NCBI GenBank assembly: GCA_035656335.1
Contig: DASRSS010000098.1
Span: forward strand, 1-6,817
Source: DASRSS01 sp035656335
GTDB lineage: Bacteria; Actinomycetota; Actinomycetes; Mycobacteriales; Jatrophihabitantaceae
Length of the DNA stretch: 6,817 nucleotides
Reading direction: 5' to 3'
Shown here piece by piece: positions 5,890-6,817 of this stretch (position 1 is the first letter of the stretch; every line of letters begins with the position of its first letter). The position numbers and the translations under genes are program-made. The notes below the pieces were generated by a model, which saw only the letters and a list, made by a program, of their open reading frames with translations, was not told the origin of the DNA and searched no databases.

Positions 5890-6817
5890 AGACGGTTCGC
5901 GATCCGTCCGAGTCCTTGGCCAGCCGCTTGTTCAGGTGCAGGCCCTCCATCGCGAACTCCAGCACCGCGGCCGCGATACCGACCGCCGCCGGCCCCTCGC
6001 CGATCCCGTCCGGCTCCAGCCGCTCCAGCAGCGCCGACAGCACCGGGACGGGCCCGAGCTGGGCGAGCAGGTCCTCGGCACCGACGCTGTCGCCGGTGTT
6101 GACGGTGAGCCCGTCGTCGAACTTCTGCTGCAGCGGGCGCAGGTCCAGGCCGGCCAGGTGCGAGCGGAACGTCTCGGCGGTGGCGCGGCGCAGCAGGTGC
6201 TCGAGCACCTCGAACTCGCGGCCCTCGTCGGCGTCGTCGAACTCGACCTTGCCGCGCGAGGCCGGCACTACCGACGGCAGGTCGGCCACGCGCGCCACGG
6301 CCATCGCCTCGCCGGTGATCGCCGCGCGGCGCACCGCCGAGGCAGCCACCGTCTCGACGGCCGCGATCGCGAAGCGCGCGGACACACCCGAGCGCTGGTC
6401 CACCTGCGGCGCGTCGCGGACGTCGCGGGCGAACCGGGCGACGACTTCGAGCACGTGCGCGGGCACGACCGGCGCCGCGTGCGTCGCGTCCGACCAGAGG
6501 ACGGCGGCCTCCTGGACGATCAGGCTCAGCTCGTCCTCCAACGCCAGCGGGTAGTGCGTGCGGACCTCCGCGCCGAACCGGTCCTTGAGCGGGGTGATGA
6601 TCCGTCCGCGGTTGGTGTAGTCCTCGGGGTTCGCGCTCGCGACGAGCAGCAGGTCCAGCGGCATGCGCAGCTGGTAGCCGCGCACCTGGATGTCGCGCTC
6701 CTCCAGCACGTTGAGCAGCGCGACCTGGATCCGTTCGGCCAGGTCGGGCAGCTCGTTCACCGCGAAGATGCCCCGGTTGGTGCGCGGGACCAGGCCGTAG
6801 TGGACGGTCTCGGGGTC
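5879..6817 (-). CDS. ChlI/MoxR-like AAA+ ATPase (Rv0958-like), N-terminus outside the window
   Basis: The frame is open to the window edge and gives the last 312 residues of an AAA+ ATPase; the first internal Met is not the true start because the motif before it is needed. Counting from the edge, Walker B is GIFAVNEL (16-23), with Asn where most relatives have Asp before the catalytic Glu. Sensor 1 is in LLLVASANPED (N63), the arginine-finger region is PLKDRF (77-81), and a sensor 2-like Arg is R148 in GVSARF. The helical lid follows, then a C-terminal region of about 130 residues ending in LNKRLAKDSDGSRTVYGH. Walker A is beyond the edge. Sequence and context match the 'magnesium chelatase'-annotated Rv0958 group (459 residues from memory, so about a third is missing). 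No other chelatase or chlorophyll gene is visible, so a metal-insertion role is unproven. It should use ATP to remodel a client through the overlapping vWA gene's product. Confidence 0.93.
   Translation of the reverse strand, partial: DPETVHYGLVPRTNRGIFAVNELPDLAERIQVALLNVLEERDIQVRGYQLRMPLDLLLVASANPEDYTNRGRIITPLKDRFGAEVRTHYPLALEDELSLIVQEAAVLWSDATHAAPVVPAHVLEVVARFARDVRDAPQVDQRSGVSARFAIAAVETVAASAVRRAAITGEAMAVARVADLPSVVPASRGKVEFDDADEGREFEVLEHLLRRATAETFRSHLAGLDLRPLQQKFDDGLTVNTGDSVGAEDLLAQLGPVPVLSALLERLEPDGIGEGPAAVGIAAAVLEFAMEGLHLNKRLAKDSDGSRTVYGH

Noticed and set aside
4168..6102. A 644-codon open frame on the plus strand opposite the vWA and ATPase genes
   Set aside because: It lies antisense to two genes with clear motifs. 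Its composition (Val, Arg, Leu, Gln, His-rich, no domains) is the mirror of their helical charged sequence. Long antisense frames are expected in DNA this rich in G and C.
5879..6817. True magnesium chelatase subunit for chlorophyll synthesis
   Set aside because: The ATPase resembles ChlI in its core, but the partner has a different architecture from ChlD, no large ChlH-type subunit is visible, and actinobacteria generally do not make chlorophyll.

Overview
The window is a high-GC, tightly packed stretch of bacterial chromosome. Third codon positions are almost always G or C, and the gene families present point to an actinobacterium (Actinomycetota): a SigE-family ECF sigma factor of the kind common in Streptomyces and relatives, a ChlI/MoxR-like AAA+ ATPase paired with a large vWA protein as in Mycobacterium tuberculosis Rv0958-Rv0959, and the actinobacterial variant of S-layer-homology repeats. 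I cannot name the genus. No RNA genes, mobile elements, CRISPR arrays or attachment sites are visible.

Layout: the first 114 bases are the 3' end of an unrecognised plus-strand gene. Everything else is on the minus strand, so the genes run from right to left in transcription order. They are a ChlI/MoxR-like AAA+ ATPase (6817 to 5879, its 5' end cut by the window edge), a 665-residue vWA protein (5889 to 3892), a four-helix membrane protein resembling DUF2269 (3874 to 3431), a GNAT acetyltransferase (3430 to 2963), a SigE-family ECF sigma factor (2949 to 2464), a single-pass membrane protein that is a candidate anti-sigma factor or sensor (2467 to 1697), and a secreted protein with three SLH repeats and an uncharacterised C-terminal domain (1659 to 139). 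The last gene converges on the plus-strand gene with a 24-base gap.

The seven minus-strand genes have junctions of 11 bases overlap, 17 bases gap, 0 bases, 13 bases gap, 4 bases overlap and 37 bases gap. This is compatible with one transcript or a chain of coupled genes. No intergenic region exceeds 37 bases and no strong terminator is visible. Two functional couples are well supported: AAA+ ATPase with vWA protein (a chelatase-like or MoxR-like remodelling pair), and ECF sigma factor with membrane protein (a probable envelope-signal switch). The SLH protein at the end of the run is a plausible cell-surface output, but that link rests on position only.

The most interesting points are the Asn in place of the usual Asp in the ATPase Walker B motif, the sigma/membrane pair that lacks the usual zinc-binding anti-sigma motif, the exact 189-base period of the SLH repeats with cysteine pairs added in only two of them, and the uncharacterised C-terminal domain of the SLH protein.
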